DNA from: JAJYSO01 sp964586655
GTDB lineage: Bacteria > Bacteroidota > Bacteroidia > Flavobacteriales > Flavobacteriaceae
Assembly (NCBI GenBank): GCA_964586655.1
Contig: CAZPGY010000002.1
Location: 1-64,000 of the forward strand
Reading direction: 5' to 3'
DNA length: 64,000 nt
Position numbers and translations under genes: made by a program. Below the pieces are notes generated by a model. The model ran no database searches, had not been told where the DNA came from, and saw only the letters and a list, made by a program, of their open reading frames with translations. The stretch's first letter is position 1; every line of letters begins with the position of its first letter. Positions 1 to 8,572 of the stretch are shown one piece after another.

Positions 1-89
1 TATGCCTGCGTTTTTTGCCTTGACCTTTGAAATTTATCCTATAAATCTTTAGACCGATTTATAAATCACTTTGGTATAAATTCAAAAAG
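1..89. repeat. Right half of a dispersed hairpin repeat, cut by window edge
   Basis: This stretch carries TTTTTTGCCTTGACCTTTGA and, near 60-87, ATAAATCACTTTGGTATA. The same two blocks occur in the same order at 35185-35252, and in degraded form at 8395-8457. It is therefore the right half of the repeat family described at 35090-35253. The left half lies outside the window. The rest of 90-373 is AT-rich and holds no ORF; it must contain the promoter of the following gene, but I see no clear TAnnTTTG box. Confidence 0.75.
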
Positions 90-373
90 GGGACACCGTG
101 GCGCCCCCTTTTGAAATCTAATGGTTATAATTCAATTTTAAACAGCTAATTCAAATAGATCATAACACTTTAAACAATAAAACAGAATAAAGATTAATTA
201 ATTAGAAAATAACTAATCTATTAACAGTTACAAATGTATTATGTTCTTTTTATTCCTAAAAACAATATTGATTTATTAACTATAATTTAATACTCTTGTA
301 CTTGTCATTACCATCCATAAGAGTTATATTGAAAAGCTTATCAAAAAAATGGTAAAAAAATCACAAGTTTATT

Positions 374-739
374 ATGGAAAAGCATGCCACTTTAATAATA
401 GGCGCCTCAGAAAATCCGAAGCGTTATGCCCACAAAGCCATCAAGAAATTACGAGCTCATGATCATAAGGTACACGCAATAGGTTTGCGCGAAGGGAAGG
501 TAGATGACGTAAAAATCATCACAGAAAAAAAGGATTTTAAAGATATTGACACCGTAAGCTTGTACCTCAACCCCAAGCGGCAAGAAGAATATTACGATTA
601 TATCATCCGCCTTCATCCACGGCGGGTAGTTTTTAATCCGGGGACGGAAAATGAAGACTTCTATGCGTTGTTAAAGGAAAAGGCTATTCACTGTGAAGTG
701 GCCTGTACTTTAGTCCTTCTTTCGACGAATCAATACTAA
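374..739 (+). CDS. CoA-binding (YccU-like) domain protein
   Basis: The 121-residue product is a single small Rossmann-fold domain of the CoA_binding family. It starts with the nucleotide-binding segment IIGASENPKRYAHKA (about residues 8-22), in which the GAS-x-x-P-x-R-Y-A pattern is typical, and ends with a conserved cysteine-containing strand EVACTLVLL. Family members bind CoA; their physiological role is not settled, so no pathway is assigned. It is a stand-alone gene. Its last 30 bases overlap the 3' end of the convergent symporter gene (710-739), so the two transcripts share a tail-to-tail antisense segment. Confidence 0.85.
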   Translation: MEKHATLIIGASENPKRYAHKAIKKLRAHDHKVHAIGLREGKVDDVKIITEKKDFKDIDTVSLYLNPKRQEEYYDYIIRLHPRRVVFNPGTENEDFYALLKEKAIHCEVACTLVLLSTNQY

Positions 740-2158
740 CCCCAAAAAGGTGAGACCGCCGTTGACCACTAAGAGTTCATAATTAAAGTGATAGCCCCCC
801 ATCATTTCAGGAGGAAGTTGCCCGATTCCAAAGCTGATTGCAGCGGCCAAAACGGCCACCAATCCGACCCATTTGTCACGAACTTGCCATTTGGTAAAAA
901 TTCCAAATGCAAATAACCCGAGCAAAGGCCCGTAGGTATAAGAAGCAGCCGTAAGCAACATATCAATCACACTGCTATCCAAAAAATAATTAAATGCCAC
1001 AATCACAAGGATGAGCAAAATACTCAATCCGATATGTACTTTCTTACGTAAGCTTTTCTGCTTTTCAGCTCGACGTTTTTCGATATCCAGAAAATCCACA
1101 CAAAAGCTGGTTGTCAAGGCAGTAAGTGCGCTATCAGAACTGGAATAAGCGGCTGCAATCAGCCCCAAAATAAAAGTAATGGCCAACCCGAATCCCAGGT
1201 TGCTTCGCAAGGCAATTTCGGGAAAAAGTAAATCTGTCCTTTCCGGAATAGGCAAACCTGTTTTATGAGCATATACAAACAACAACGCCCCCAACAGCAA
1301 GAAAACAATATTCACCGGCACAAACACCATACTATAAGACAACACATTCTTTTGCGCTTCTTTTAGGTTTTTACAAGTCAGGTTTTTCTGCATCATATCT
1401 TGATCGAGGCCTGTCATACAAATGGTAATAAACATTCCTCCGATAAAAGCTTTCCAAAAATAGTTCTTAGCCAACACATCCCCGGTAAAGAATATTTTTG
1501 TGTAGGGCTCCAATTCCGGAGCCGTCCACAGATCAGAGAAGCTCCAATCTAATTGATTCATAATAAAAATCACGGTCAGCACCACCGAGGTCAGCATAAA
1601 AAGAGTTTGCAGCGAATCGGTCCATATCACTGTTTTGATTCCGCCTCTTGCGGTATACAGCCAAATGAGTATAATAGAGATAATCACCGTAACAAAAAAA
1701 GGAACGCCCCAAGCCTCAAACACAAACTGCTGTAGGACGGTAGCCACCAAGAACATTCGAAAAGCGGCCCCCAAAATTCGAGAAATAAAGAAGAAAAAAG
1801 CGCCCGTTTTATAACTGACCACCCCAAATCGTCGATCGAGATATTGGTAAATAGAAGTTACATTAAATCGGTAATAGATGGGAAGCAGAATAAATGTAAT
1901 CACCAGGTAACCAAGGATATACCCAAACACGACCTGCATATAACTAAACTGCGAATCACGCACCCAACCCGGCACAGAAATGAAAGTAACGCCTGACAAG
2001 GAAGCGCCAATCATTCCAAAAGCCACCAAAAACCAGGGTGACTTCCGTTCAGCTTTAAAAAACACTGCATTGCTGTCGTCTTTTCCGGTAAAATGGGAGA
2101 TTAAAAATAGAATCCCAAAATACAAAGCAATGATAAGCAGTATGTAAATTGGCTGCAT
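710..2158 (-). CDS. Sodium:solute symporter (SSS family)
   Basis: A 482-residue, very hydrophobic protein with about 13 predicted membrane helices, the usual size for the SSS (LeuT-fold) family. The signature region YTARGGIKTVIWTDSLQ (about residues 168-184) and the serine-rich helix YSSSDSALTALTTSF (about 338-352), which contributes to the sodium site in relatives, are both present. It should use the sodium gradient to import an organic solute. The substrate cannot be told from sequence, and there are no catabolic neighbours to suggest one. It is a single gene, divergent from recR (223-nt gap) and overlapping the CoA-binding gene at its 3' end. Confidence 0.92.
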   Translation of the reverse strand: MQPIYILLIIALYFGILFLISHFTGKDDSNAVFFKAERKSPWFLVAFGMIGASLSGVTFISVPGWVRDSQFSYMQVVFGYILGYLVITFILLPIYYRFNVTSIYQYLDRRFGVVSYKTGAFFFFISRILGAAFRMFLVATVLQQFVFEAWGVPFFVTVIISIILIWLYTARGGIKTVIWTDSLQTLFMLTSVVLTVIFIMNQLDWSFSDLWTAPELEPYTKIFFTGDVLAKNYFWKAFIGGMFITICMTGLDQDMMQKNLTCKNLKEAQKNVLSYSMVFVPVNIVFLLLGALLFVYAHKTGLPIPERTDLLFPEIALRSNLGFGLAITFILGLIAAAYSSSDSALTALTTSFCVDFLDIEKRRAEKQKSLRKKVHIGLSILLILVIVAFNYFLDSSVIDMLLTAASYTYGPLLGLFAFGIFTKWQVRDKWVGLVAVLAAAISFGIGQLPPEMMGGYHFNYELLVVNGGLTFLGLVLIRRKKD

Positions 2159-2354
2159 GCTATTGGTTTAGAAAATTCAAAAAAAATGACTTGTATCGTA
2201 GCAGTCACAAATTTAGTATGTTTAGCGGTTTGCAAAATACAAACTTCAACTAAATAACTGCAGGTAATTTTAAAAACCCTAAAATTTTATGGCAAAAACC
2301 TGAACTTATTTTAGAAGTGTTCAAAGATTGATTGTTTTTTTCTACGCGCTGCAG

Positions 2355-2377
2355 CGAATAAATTTTATGTATTTTTG
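2355..2377 (+). promoter_or_regulatory. recR promoter, leaderless arrangement
   Basis: The block CGAATAAATTTT followed by ATGTATTTTTG contains TATTTTTG at 2370-2377, matching the Bacteroidota -7 consensus TAnnTTTG. Only four bases separate it from the recR ATG at 2382, so transcription should start at or very near the start codon. No TTG is found 17-23 bases upstream. The whole block recurs at 8531 and 21170. Confidence 0.65.
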
Positions 2378-2381
2378 TGCT

Positions 2382-3002
2382 ATGGATTTTTCATCAAAAT
2401 TATTGGAAAGCGCGGTCAATGAAATGGCTCAACTGCCGGGTATTGGTAAAAACACCGCACTGCGATTGGTGCTTCATTTATTGAAACGACCCGAAGAGCA
2501 GACCACGCGCTTGGCCAAGTCTCTACTCGATTTACGCACAGAAATAAAATTCTGCAAAAACTGCCACAACATCAGTGACGGAACTTATTGCGAAATTTGT
2601 CAAAGTCCTCATCGAGAGCACCACATGGTGTGTGTAGTAGAAGACATCCGCGATGTAATGGCCATTGAAAACACGAGTCAATACCGTGGAGTCTACCACG
2701 TTTTGGGAGGAAAAATCAGTCCTATGGACGGGGTGGGTCCCCATGATTTAAACATTTCCTCGCTGGTAGAAAAAGCCCAAAAAGGAAAAATAAAAGAGGT
2801 CATTTTTGCGCTGAGCAGTACCATGGAAGGCGATACTACCAATTTTTACATCTACAAACAACTCAGTAAACTCAACCTCAAAACCTCTACAATTGCTCGA
2901 GGTATAGGAGTGGGTGACGAACTCGAATATGCTGATCAGGTCACCTTGGGACGCAGTATTCTCAATCGAGTGCCTTTCGAAAATTCATTAAAACATCAAT
3001 AA
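2382..3002 (+). CDS. recR: Recombination mediator RecR
   Basis: RecR works with RecF/RecO to load RecA on single-stranded gaps. The 206-residue protein has the full family architecture: an N-terminal helix-hairpin-helix (LPGIGKNTALRL, about residues 18-29), a C4 zinc finger (CKNC...CEIC, about 57-72), and a Toprim domain beginning VCVVEDIRDVMAIE with its glycine-rich LGGKISPMDGVGP segment. The ATG at 2382 was chosen over an in-frame upstream start at 2328 because it gives the standard RecR N-terminus and because the upstream ORF would run through the promoter box. The following glycosyltransferase starts four bases after the recR stop, so the two are probably co-transcribed. Confidence 0.96.
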   Translation: MDFSSKLLESAVNEMAQLPGIGKNTALRLVLHLLKRPEEQTTRLAKSLLDLRTEIKFCKNCHNISDGTYCEICQSPHREHHMVCVVEDIRDVMAIENTSQYRGVYHVLGGKISPMDGVGPHDLNISSLVEKAQKGKIKEVIFALSSTMEGDTTNFYIYKQLSKLNLKTSTIARGIGVGDELEYADQVTLGRSILNRVPFENSLKHQ

Positions 3003-3006
3003 ACCC

Positions 3007-4122
3007 GTGCAACTTTCGGTCATTATTCTCAACTACAAGGTTCCTTATCACCTGTTGCTATGCTTGGAAAGCGTCACCAAAAGTATTCGAAATTTGGAAG
3101 CCGAGATTATCGTGGTTGACAATCACTCTAAAGACGAAAGCTGCCAATTGGTCAAACAACATTTCCCGGAAGTAATTTTGATTGAGAATCAGGAAAATAG
3201 CGGCTTCAGCAAAGGAAACAACAAGGGAATTGCCCGGGCTCAAGGGGAATATATTTGCCTATTAAACCCCGATACGGTGGTGGCAGAAAACACCTTTTCC
3301 CACTTGCTTGAATTTGCCGAAACGCATCCTGATTTTGGTGCCATAGGCCCCCGGTTGATTGACGGAAGAGGGAATTTCTTACCCGAAAGTAAACGCAATA
3401 TTCCCACGCCAAAAGTCGCATTAAACAAGTTGCTAAACAAAACGGAATCATACTACGCCTCGCTCTCCAAGTACGAAACCGGACCCGTCGATATCTTGGC
3501 AGGCGCATTTATGTTGATGCGCCGAGATCGTTATCATGCAGTGGGCGGACTGGATGAAGATTATTTTATGTATGGAGAAGACATCGACCTGAGTTATAAA
3601 TTTATCAAAGCGCAATACACCAATTATTATGTCGGCAAAGAAGCCGTTTTGCATTATAAAGGAGAAAGCACGGCAAGAGACAAAATTTATCGAAAGCGCT
3701 TTTTTGACGCTATGAAAATATTTTATCAAAAACACTTTCAAAAAAACCTTGTTTCCAAAACCTTTGTCAGCATAGGCTTATCCTTAGCCAAAACGGCGCA
3801 CCCTTTTCGTCAAACTAAAAATTCGGTTCCGGTTATCGGAAAAAAACACCTGTGGATAGGCCGCAAAACGCCTTTTATCAAAAAATTGGAACATCAATTA
3901 CAAGCTCCCATAAAGGTATTGCCTTCAACAGCCGCCTTGCCAACGCAAATTGCCGAAACCACCTTAATTTTTGATGCAGACACCTGGAGTTATCAAGAGA
4001 TTCTTCAACAGTTTCAAAAACTGAACAAAACCTTTTGCTTCTTCTGCATCAAACCCAAAAGCTTTGATTTCATCCTTGGCAGCAACACGCCTACCGAAAA
4101 AGGAAAGGTTCTGATACCTTGA
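3007..4122 (+). CDS. Family 2 glycosyltransferase (GTG start)
   Basis: A 371-residue GT-A fold enzyme of the rhamnosyltransferase-like GT2 group. Visible motifs are the N-terminal VIILNYKVPYHLLLCLESV, the nucleotide-binding VDNHSKDES, the DxD-like LNPDTVV and the acceptor/catalytic segment YFMYGEDIDLSYKF. A C-terminal tail of about 100 residues has no motif I recognise. There is no transmembrane synthase region, so it is likely a cytoplasmic or membrane-associated enzyme that adds sugars to a cell-surface glycan. It begins with GTG, four bases after recR; the pairing with recR is positional and does not imply a shared function. Confidence 0.9.
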   Translation: MQLSVIILNYKVPYHLLLCLESVTKSIRNLEAEIIVVDNHSKDESCQLVKQHFPEVILIENQENSGFSKGNNKGIARAQGEYICLLNPDTVVAENTFSHLLEFAETHPDFGAIGPRLIDGRGNFLPESKRNIPTPKVALNKLLNKTESYYASLSKYETGPVDILAGAFMLMRRDRYHAVGGLDEDYFMYGEDIDLSYKFIKAQYTNYYVGKEAVLHYKGESTARDKIYRKRFFDAMKIFYQKHFQKNLVSKTFVSIGLSLAKTAHPFRQTKNSVPVIGKKHLWIGRKTPFIKKLEHQLQAPIKVLPSTAALPTQIAETTLIFDADTWSYQEILQQFQKLNKTFCFFCIKPKSFDFILGSNTPTEKGKVLIP

Positions 4123-4171
4123 TAAAATCACAATAAAAAGGAGCGCATAAGGATATTTAAAAAAATGATCG

Positions 4172-4179
4172 TATATTTG
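4172..4179 (+). promoter_or_regulatory. -7 box of the following lipoprotein gene
   Basis: TATATTTG matches TAnnTTTG and lies 28 bases before the ATG at 4208. I see no matching TTG at -33. Confidence 0.5.
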
Positions 4180-4207
4180 CAACTATAATCACAAAAGAAT
4201 TAATGTT

Positions 4208-4735
4208 ATGAAAGTATTGAAATTTTTTGTTCTTTTTGTTTTTGCTACAGCCATGATTAGTTGTAGCAGCGATGACAATGATACGCCTACTTATGAATTT
4301 AATCAAGAAAATTTAACCGGCACTTATGACAACATGAAAAACTATCAAAGTGTTTACAAGAAAACAGTGAATTTGGGTAATGGAATCTCCACTTCTGTAA
4401 CCGTAATTTTGAGTTTTGATTATGCCCAAAACATAGTTTATAATTTTGCACCTGATAATACCTTAACCAGAACTGGCGTTATCGCTGCAATAAAAACAGT
4501 TAAAAAGGATGACGAAGTTATTAACACTAAGGATACCATTATTAATTTAGACTTATTGGATGATGTTTCTTATACAGTAAATGAAGGAAATAAAACCATT
4601 ACCATAAATAATGACACCTATAATGTAACAGATTTCTCATCATCTGAATTAGTTATAAAAATTCCAGAGACAACTTCCACCGACAATGAAAATAATACTA
4701 TAAAATATTCAAAGGAAATTCATCTTTCCAGATAA
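4208..4735 (+). CDS. Hypothetical lipoprotein
   Basis: A 175-residue protein with a signal peptide ending in a lipobox (ATAMISC, cysteine at about residue 19), followed by the acidic serine-rich spacer SSDDNDT typical of flavobacterial surface-exposed lipoproteins. The mature part is rich in beta-prone segments with many Thr/Asn residues, and resembles the lipocalin-like lipoproteins common in this family only in general character. I do not recognise a specific family. It has its own -7 box and its own terminator, so it is monocistronic. Confidence 0.8.
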   Translation: MKVLKFFVLFVFATAMISCSSDDNDTPTYEFNQENLTGTYDNMKNYQSVYKKTVNLGNGISTSVTVILSFDYAQNIVYNFAPDNTLTRTGVIAAIKTVKKDDEVINTKDTIINLDLLDDVSYTVNEGNKTITINNDTYNVTDFSSSELVIKIPETTSTDNENNTIKYSKEIHLSR

Positions 4736-4767
4736 GAGAAACACACATTAAAAAAATAAATTTGTTT

Positions 4768-4796
4768 AAAAAGCTGCCTTAGGTAGCTTTTTTTAT
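4768..4796 (+). terminator. Rho-independent terminator
   Basis: AAAAAGCTGCC (4768-4778) pairs with GGTAGCTTTTT (4782-4792), with one G-T pair, and runs into a T tract. It ends the lipoprotein transcript. Confidence 0.8.
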
Positions 4797-4892
4797 TTTA
4801 TTCTCTTAACATTTACTACCAAACAAATATTGAGTTAGTTATTAAGAATTTCGAGAATGAAAAATACTATTTCAATTCAGCCTAAATTTTTG

Positions 4893-4900
4893 TAAATTTG
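4893..4900 (+). promoter_or_regulatory. -7 box of the E2 gene
   Basis: TAAATTTG fits TAnnTTTG and lies 33 bases before the chosen ATG. It includes the TTG at 4898 that a longest-ORF call would take as the start, which argues that the TTG is not the initiation codon. Confidence 0.55.
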
Positions 4901-4933
4901 CACTCATTAATTAGAAAAATTACTGGTCAAGAT

Positions 4934-6262
4934 ATGGCAAAATTTGAATTGAAATTACCCCAAATGGGAGAAAGTGTTGCGGAAGCCACCGTAACCAATT
5001 GGTTAAAAGAAGTCGGCGAAGAGATTGAAGAAGATGAAGCGGTTCTTGAAATTGCCACTGATAAGGTGGACAGTGAGGTTCCCAGTGAGGTTGACGGCGT
5101 GCTCAAAGAAATCCTTTTTGATGTAGATGATGTCGTTAAAGTAGGACAAACTATTGCCATTATTGAAACAAATGGAGCCGTAGAAAGTGATGAAGAAGAG
5201 GAAACCGAAGAGGAACTCGATGATGTTTCAGACGAAGCTGTTGCCGCTGCCGCAGAAAGGGTAGAAACAGCAAAAGCCGAAACCAGTGGAACACAGGATT
5301 TTTCCAAGGCTTCTCGTTTCTATTCTCCTTTGGTCAAAAGCATTGCTAAAGAAGAGAACATCAGCCTTGACGAACTTGAGAAAATAAGCGGCTCGGGCAA
5401 AGAAGGCCGTGTGACCAAAAACGATATGTTGGCCTATGTAGAAAATCGCGGTCAAGCCCCCTCCACTGCTACAGAAAGCTCAAAAACAGGTGCTGCCCAA
5501 ACAGCTGCCAAACCCAAACCGACGGCAGCCCCCATCAGTGTCAATGGAGACGATGAAATCATTGAAATGACACGTATGGGCAAAATGGTGGCCAAACACA
5601 TGCGCAACAGCGTGGATACCGCAGCTCATGTACAATCTTTTATTGAGGTAGACGTCACCAAAGTCTGGAATTGGCGCAACAAGATAAAAAAAGAATTCCT
5701 TGAACGCGAAGGCGAAAAGCTAACCTTCACCCCCATTTTCATGGAGGTTATTGCCAAAACCATTAAGGACTTCCCCATGGTCAACATCAGCATGGATGCC
5801 GAAAAAGAACAGGTTATCAAGCGCAAACATATCAATTTGGGAATGGCCACGGCGCTTCCTGATGGCAATTTGATTGTTCCGGTGATTAAAGATGCTGATC
5901 AACTGAACCTGTTGGGCATGACCAAAAAAGTAAATCAACTGGCTCATCAGGCTCGAAACGGAAAATTGAGTCCGGATGCCACTTCCGGCGGTACTTATAC
6001 GGTAACCAACGTGGGGTCATTTGGCAGCATCATGGGAACGCCCATCATCAATCAACCCCAAGCGGCCATTCTTGCTTTAGGGGCCATTCGAAAAGTACCG
6101 GCCGTTATAGAAACTCCGGATGGCGATACCATTGGCATTCGTTACAAAATGTTCTTGTCTCACAGCTATGACCACCGTGTTATCAACGGTGCCCTCGGTG
6201 GACAGTTTATCAAACGGGTCAAGGAGTATTTGGAAAATTTTGACGATACCCAAACGGTTTAA
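4934..6262 (+). CDS. Dihydrolipoamide acyltransferase (E2) of a 2-oxoacid dehydrogenase
   Basis: The 442-residue protein is the lipoylated core of a 2-oxoacid dehydrogenase complex. It has one lipoyl domain (about 1-80; lipoyl lysine in EIATDKVDSEV, K44), an acidic linker, an E1/E3-binding domain (about 128-170, FYSPLVKSIAKEENISL), an Ala/Pro/Thr linker, and the catalytic domain to the end. The catalytic motif reads DHRVINGA, with Asn where the textbook HxxxDG motif has Asp. A single lipoyl domain suggests a branched-chain or 2-oxoglutarate type rather than pyruvate, but the E1 and E3 genes are not adjacent, so the substrate is left open. A strong terminator follows. Confidence 0.9.
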   Translation: MAKFELKLPQMGESVAEATVTNWLKEVGEEIEEDEAVLEIATDKVDSEVPSEVDGVLKEILFDVDDVVKVGQTIAIIETNGAVESDEEEETEEELDDVSDEAVAAAAERVETAKAETSGTQDFSKASRFYSPLVKSIAKEENISLDELEKISGSGKEGRVTKNDMLAYVENRGQAPSTATESSKTGAAQTAAKPKPTAAPISVNGDDEIIEMTRMGKMVAKHMRNSVDTAAHVQSFIEVDVTKVWNWRNKIKKEFLEREGEKLTFTPIFMEVIAKTIKDFPMVNISMDAEKEQVIKRKHINLGMATALPDGNLIVPVIKDADQLNLLGMTKKVNQLAHQARNGKLSPDATSGGTYTVTNVGSFGSIMGTPIINQPQAAILALGAIRKVPAVIETPDGDTIGIRYKMFLSHSYDHRVINGALGGQFIKRVKEYLENFDDTQTV

Positions 6263-6291
6263 GTAAAGCATATACTGCAACGTTAAACAAG

Positions 6292-6328
6292 GCGGTTCGA
6301 GCTATTTTTTTATCGAACCGCTTTTTTT
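6292..6328 (+). terminator. Rho-independent terminator after the E2 gene
   Basis: GCGGTTCGA (6292-6300) pairs perfectly with TCGAACCGC (6313-6321) and is followed by seven T. Confidence 0.9.
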
Positions 6329-6358
6329 ATATATTTTCTCCCTTATTTATCTATTCTT

Positions 6359-6700
6359 ATGCTAAAAAAAATAAGCCTGCTTGTTGTGATGTGTTCACTC
6401 ATGGGTGCCTGTTTAAAGGCTCCGGTGCTGCATCGTGAAAATTTTTTTTCTGTCAACAAGGGAAACATCACCAAAATTTGCACTGCTCTTGAAAAAGATT
6501 TTCCCGACTATTCTTGTCGCACCTACTTTAATGAGACCTACATCTTTAGAGATAGCCTGGAGGTCGTTAAAATAAAAATCGACAAGAAAGATTTAAAGCT
6601 CATTTATAAAACAACAGGAGAAAACGGAGCTCTATTTCAGCAATATCAACACCTGCTAAAAGCCCTGAAAGGGAAAACCGTCATTAATGCTGAAGAGTAG
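6359..6700 (+). CDS. Small hypothetical lipoprotein
   Basis: A 113-residue protein with a short signal peptide and lipobox (SLMGAC, cysteine at about residue 18). The mature part has three more cysteines and a lysine-rich C-terminal half. I do not recognise a family. It is isolated: a terminator precedes it, and about 220 bases of non-coding sequence follow, including a small inverted repeat. It could be a lineage-specific outer-membrane lipoprotein. Confidence 0.65.
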   Translation: MLKKISLLVVMCSLMGACLKAPVLHRENFFSVNKGNITKICTALEKDFPDYSCRTYFNETYIFRDSLEVVKIKIDKKDLKLIYKTTGENGALFQQYQHLLKALKGKTVINAEE

Positions 6701-6790
6701 TTGCCAACCTCCCTGTTTTTGGACCTTATCGAGCCATACGGAAAGATTCTTCGCTATAAACGACAGGCTATTTTCATGTCGTAATCTTTA

Positions 6791-6823
6791 ATACCAATTA
6801 TACATACTAAATAAAATTGGTAT
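6791..6823. repeat. Short inverted repeat with ATACCAA ends
   Basis: ATACCAATT (6791-6799) is the perfect inverted complement of AATTGGTAT (6815-6823). The ends resemble the ATACCAAA termini of the larger repeat at 35090-35253, so this may be a minimal or internally deleted member. Confidence 0.5.
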
Positions 6824-6917
6824 AAAATGAGCTCCTTTGCTAAATAATTCCAAAACGCTTTCTCGTCTCTTACATAAGCCTTATCTTCCTACTATAAACA
6901 TAAAAAAATAGAATATT

Positions 6918-7541
6918 ATGCATATTTTAGTCATAGGCGCCAGCGGACGAGTCGGACAGCGACTTACGCAATCTTTACTCGACGCCGATCATCAGGTTAT
7001 AGGCACCACAAGACAGGAAAAAACTCTTTTTAACTCCGATAATTATCGTCAAATTAAATTAGATTTGACGGCACCTCTTAAAGAAATTGAAGCCAATATC
7101 CCTGCTGAAACCGATGCGATTTATTTCGTTTCCGGCTCTCGCGGAGAAAACTTACTCCAGGTCGATTTGCACGGTGCCGTTAAAACCATGAAAGCCGCGG
7201 AACACAAAAACATCAATCGGTACATCATGTTAAGCGCCATTTTTTCGCTGCAACCCGAAAAATGGTCCAGCTTGATTGATTATTATACCGCTAAACATTA
7301 TGCCGATTTGGTTTTGATGGAGAGCAATTTAGCATACACCATCCTTCAACCGGGCATGCTCACAACGGATAAGGGCAGCGGAAAAATTGAACTCGGAGTC
7401 GAAAAAGCAGCTGAAAATTCTATTGAAAATGTAGCCTTGACACTTGCTGAACTGCTGGAGCAGCAACAAACCTATAAAAAGACAATTGCCATGCACGATG
7501 GAAACACCCCTATTGCCGAGGCCGTTGCTAACTTTTCATAA
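6918..7541 (+). CDS. Atypical SDR / NAD(P)-binding oxidoreductase
   Basis: A 207-residue single Rossmann domain. It begins HILVIGASGRVGQRL, the GxxGxxG nucleotide-binding loop of the atypical short-chain dehydrogenases (YwnB/NmrA-like group), and contains YYTAK (about residues 116-120), which fits the YxxxK pair, followed by the typical ILQPGML segment. Enzymes of this group reduce or isomerise sugars or quinones, or act as redox sensors; nothing here shows which. It is monocistronic and convergent with the HdeD-like gene. Confidence 0.85.
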   Translation: MHILVIGASGRVGQRLTQSLLDADHQVIGTTRQEKTLFNSDNYRQIKLDLTAPLKEIEANIPAETDAIYFVSGSRGENLLQVDLHGAVKTMKAAEHKNINRYIMLSAIFSLQPEKWSSLIDYYTAKHYADLVLMESNLAYTILQPGMLTTDKGSGKIELGVEKAAENSIENVALTLAELLEQQQTYKKTIAMHDGNTPIAEAVANFS

Positions 7542-7542
7542 C

Positions 7543-7576
7543 AAGTGTTTTCAGAAAGTTGTGATACACTTTTTTA
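7543..7576 (+). terminator. Weak terminator of the SDR gene
   Basis: AAGTGT (7543-7548) pairs with ACACTT (7566-7571), followed by T residues. A second, stronger inverted repeat, TTGATTTCAA (7608-7617) with TTGAAATCAA (7629-7638), overlaps the end of the opposing gene but has no T tract. Confidence 0.45.
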
Positions 7577-7634
7577 TGGCTTGCCCTATTTTTAGAAGCT
7601 TGTGGAATTGATTTCAATGCAAATTATTTTGAAA

Positions 7635-8198
7635 TCAATCGGTTATAATATTTTCTCTGAATTTGCTATTCAGTTTTTTCAGTCCCATTGCGATTCCAAA
7701 TTGAGAAATTCCCACAAAAAACAGGGTGAGGGCCGGAAAGACCAAAACCGCATATTTTAAAGAGACCGGTCGCCAAATCATTAAGAAAGAGGCAATGATG
7801 CCCAATATAGAAGCCAGAAAAATAACAATCCACCCGGCGTAGTGGGAGTAATAAAAATTTAAGGAAATTCCGATTCCCAATATAGACCGGAATAACAGAA
7901 TGAAACCTACGTAAATGGGGAGAATACTATTGGCCTCTGAAAAGAAAATGGGGATAAAAACAATTCCTATTTCGAGCAATCCATTGATTAAAATCAAGGG
8001 CCAATACTCAAGCTCTTTTTTGTTGCGGAGTGCATAATAGCTCCGCAACAATCCTACAATAGCAAAGCCGGTCACCAACAAGCCCGCCAAATTGCCATAG
8101 CTTTCAATTTGCGCAATCATTATCCAGATTCCTATAATCATAAAAATGACACCGGAAATCAAGGATATCCACCACTGTTTCATTTTTGTTTGTGCCAT
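7635..8198 (-). CDS. HdeD-like membrane protein (DUF308)
   Basis: A 187-residue integral membrane protein with about six helices arranged as pairs, the layout of the HdeD/DUF308 family. Recognisable features are the N-terminal WWISLISGVIFMIIGIWIM, the repeated loop region after YALRN, and the short charged C-terminus. E. coli HdeD is linked to acid stress; in Bacteroidota the role is unknown. The gene is monocistronic. Its stop codon sits inside a 10-bp inverted repeat. Confidence 0.8.
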   Translation of the reverse strand: MAQTKMKQWWISLISGVIFMIIGIWIMIAQIESYGNLAGLLVTGFAIVGLLRSYYALRNKKELEYWPLILINGLLEIGIVFIPIFFSEANSILPIYVGFILLFRSILGIGISLNFYYSHYAGWIVIFLASILGIIASFLMIWRPVSLKYAVLVFPALTLFFVGISQFGIAMGLKKLNSKFRENIITD

Positions 8199-8310
8199 AA
8201 ATATTGTTTTGTAACCTATCTCATAAAGTTAGGCATAAAAAATGAGCTTTGCAAAACGGACGATTCCTAACTCGGAAGCGACCTTAAAAACAGTCTAATC
8301 TCCCTGTTAA

Positions 8311-8460
8311 AGTTACAAATCTCTGCGTTAATCCCGCACGTGCGGGACGTCACAGCTATTTCCTGCGTCTGTGTTTGCCAAACAAGACATTTTTTTGTCT
8401 TGACCTTCAAAATTACCCTATAAACCTTTGAGCTCACTCATAAATCAAATTGGGATAAAA
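8311..8460. repeat. Degraded copy of the dispersed hairpin repeat
   Basis: ACAAATCTCTGCGTTAA at the left, TTTTTTTGTCTTGACCTTC in the middle and CATAAATCAAATTGGGATA at the right match, in order, the blocks of the copy at 35090-35253. The centre differs and holds the perfect 16-bp palindrome TCCCGCACGTGCGGGA (8332-8347). The copy fills most of the 374-base gap between the HdeD-like and DUF202 genes; the remainder is the promoter at 8531. Confidence 0.7.
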
Positions 8461-8530
8461 ACGAGGGTCGTCTCCCCAAAAAATCGATCGAAAATAAATT
8501 AGCCAGAGGGTGTTTTTAATGAATTCACGT

Positions 8531-8553
8531 CGAATAAATTTTATGTATTTTTG
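8531..8553 (+). promoter_or_regulatory. Promoter of the DUF202 gene
   Basis: CGAATAAATTTT plus ATGTATTTTTG is identical over 23 bases to the block in front of recR. TATTTTTG (8546-8553) is the -7 box, 19 bases before the ATG at 8573. Confidence 0.65.
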
Positions 8554-8572
8554 AAGAAAACACCCTTATTCT

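Noticed and set aside
4898..4933. Upstream TTG start for the E2 gene
   Set aside because: The TTG is part of the -7 box TAAATTTG, and the extra residues are not found in lipoyl-domain N-termini.
8332..8347. Terminator at TCCCGCACGTGCGGGA
   Set aside because: The palindrome has no loop and no T tract, and lies inside a repeat copy.
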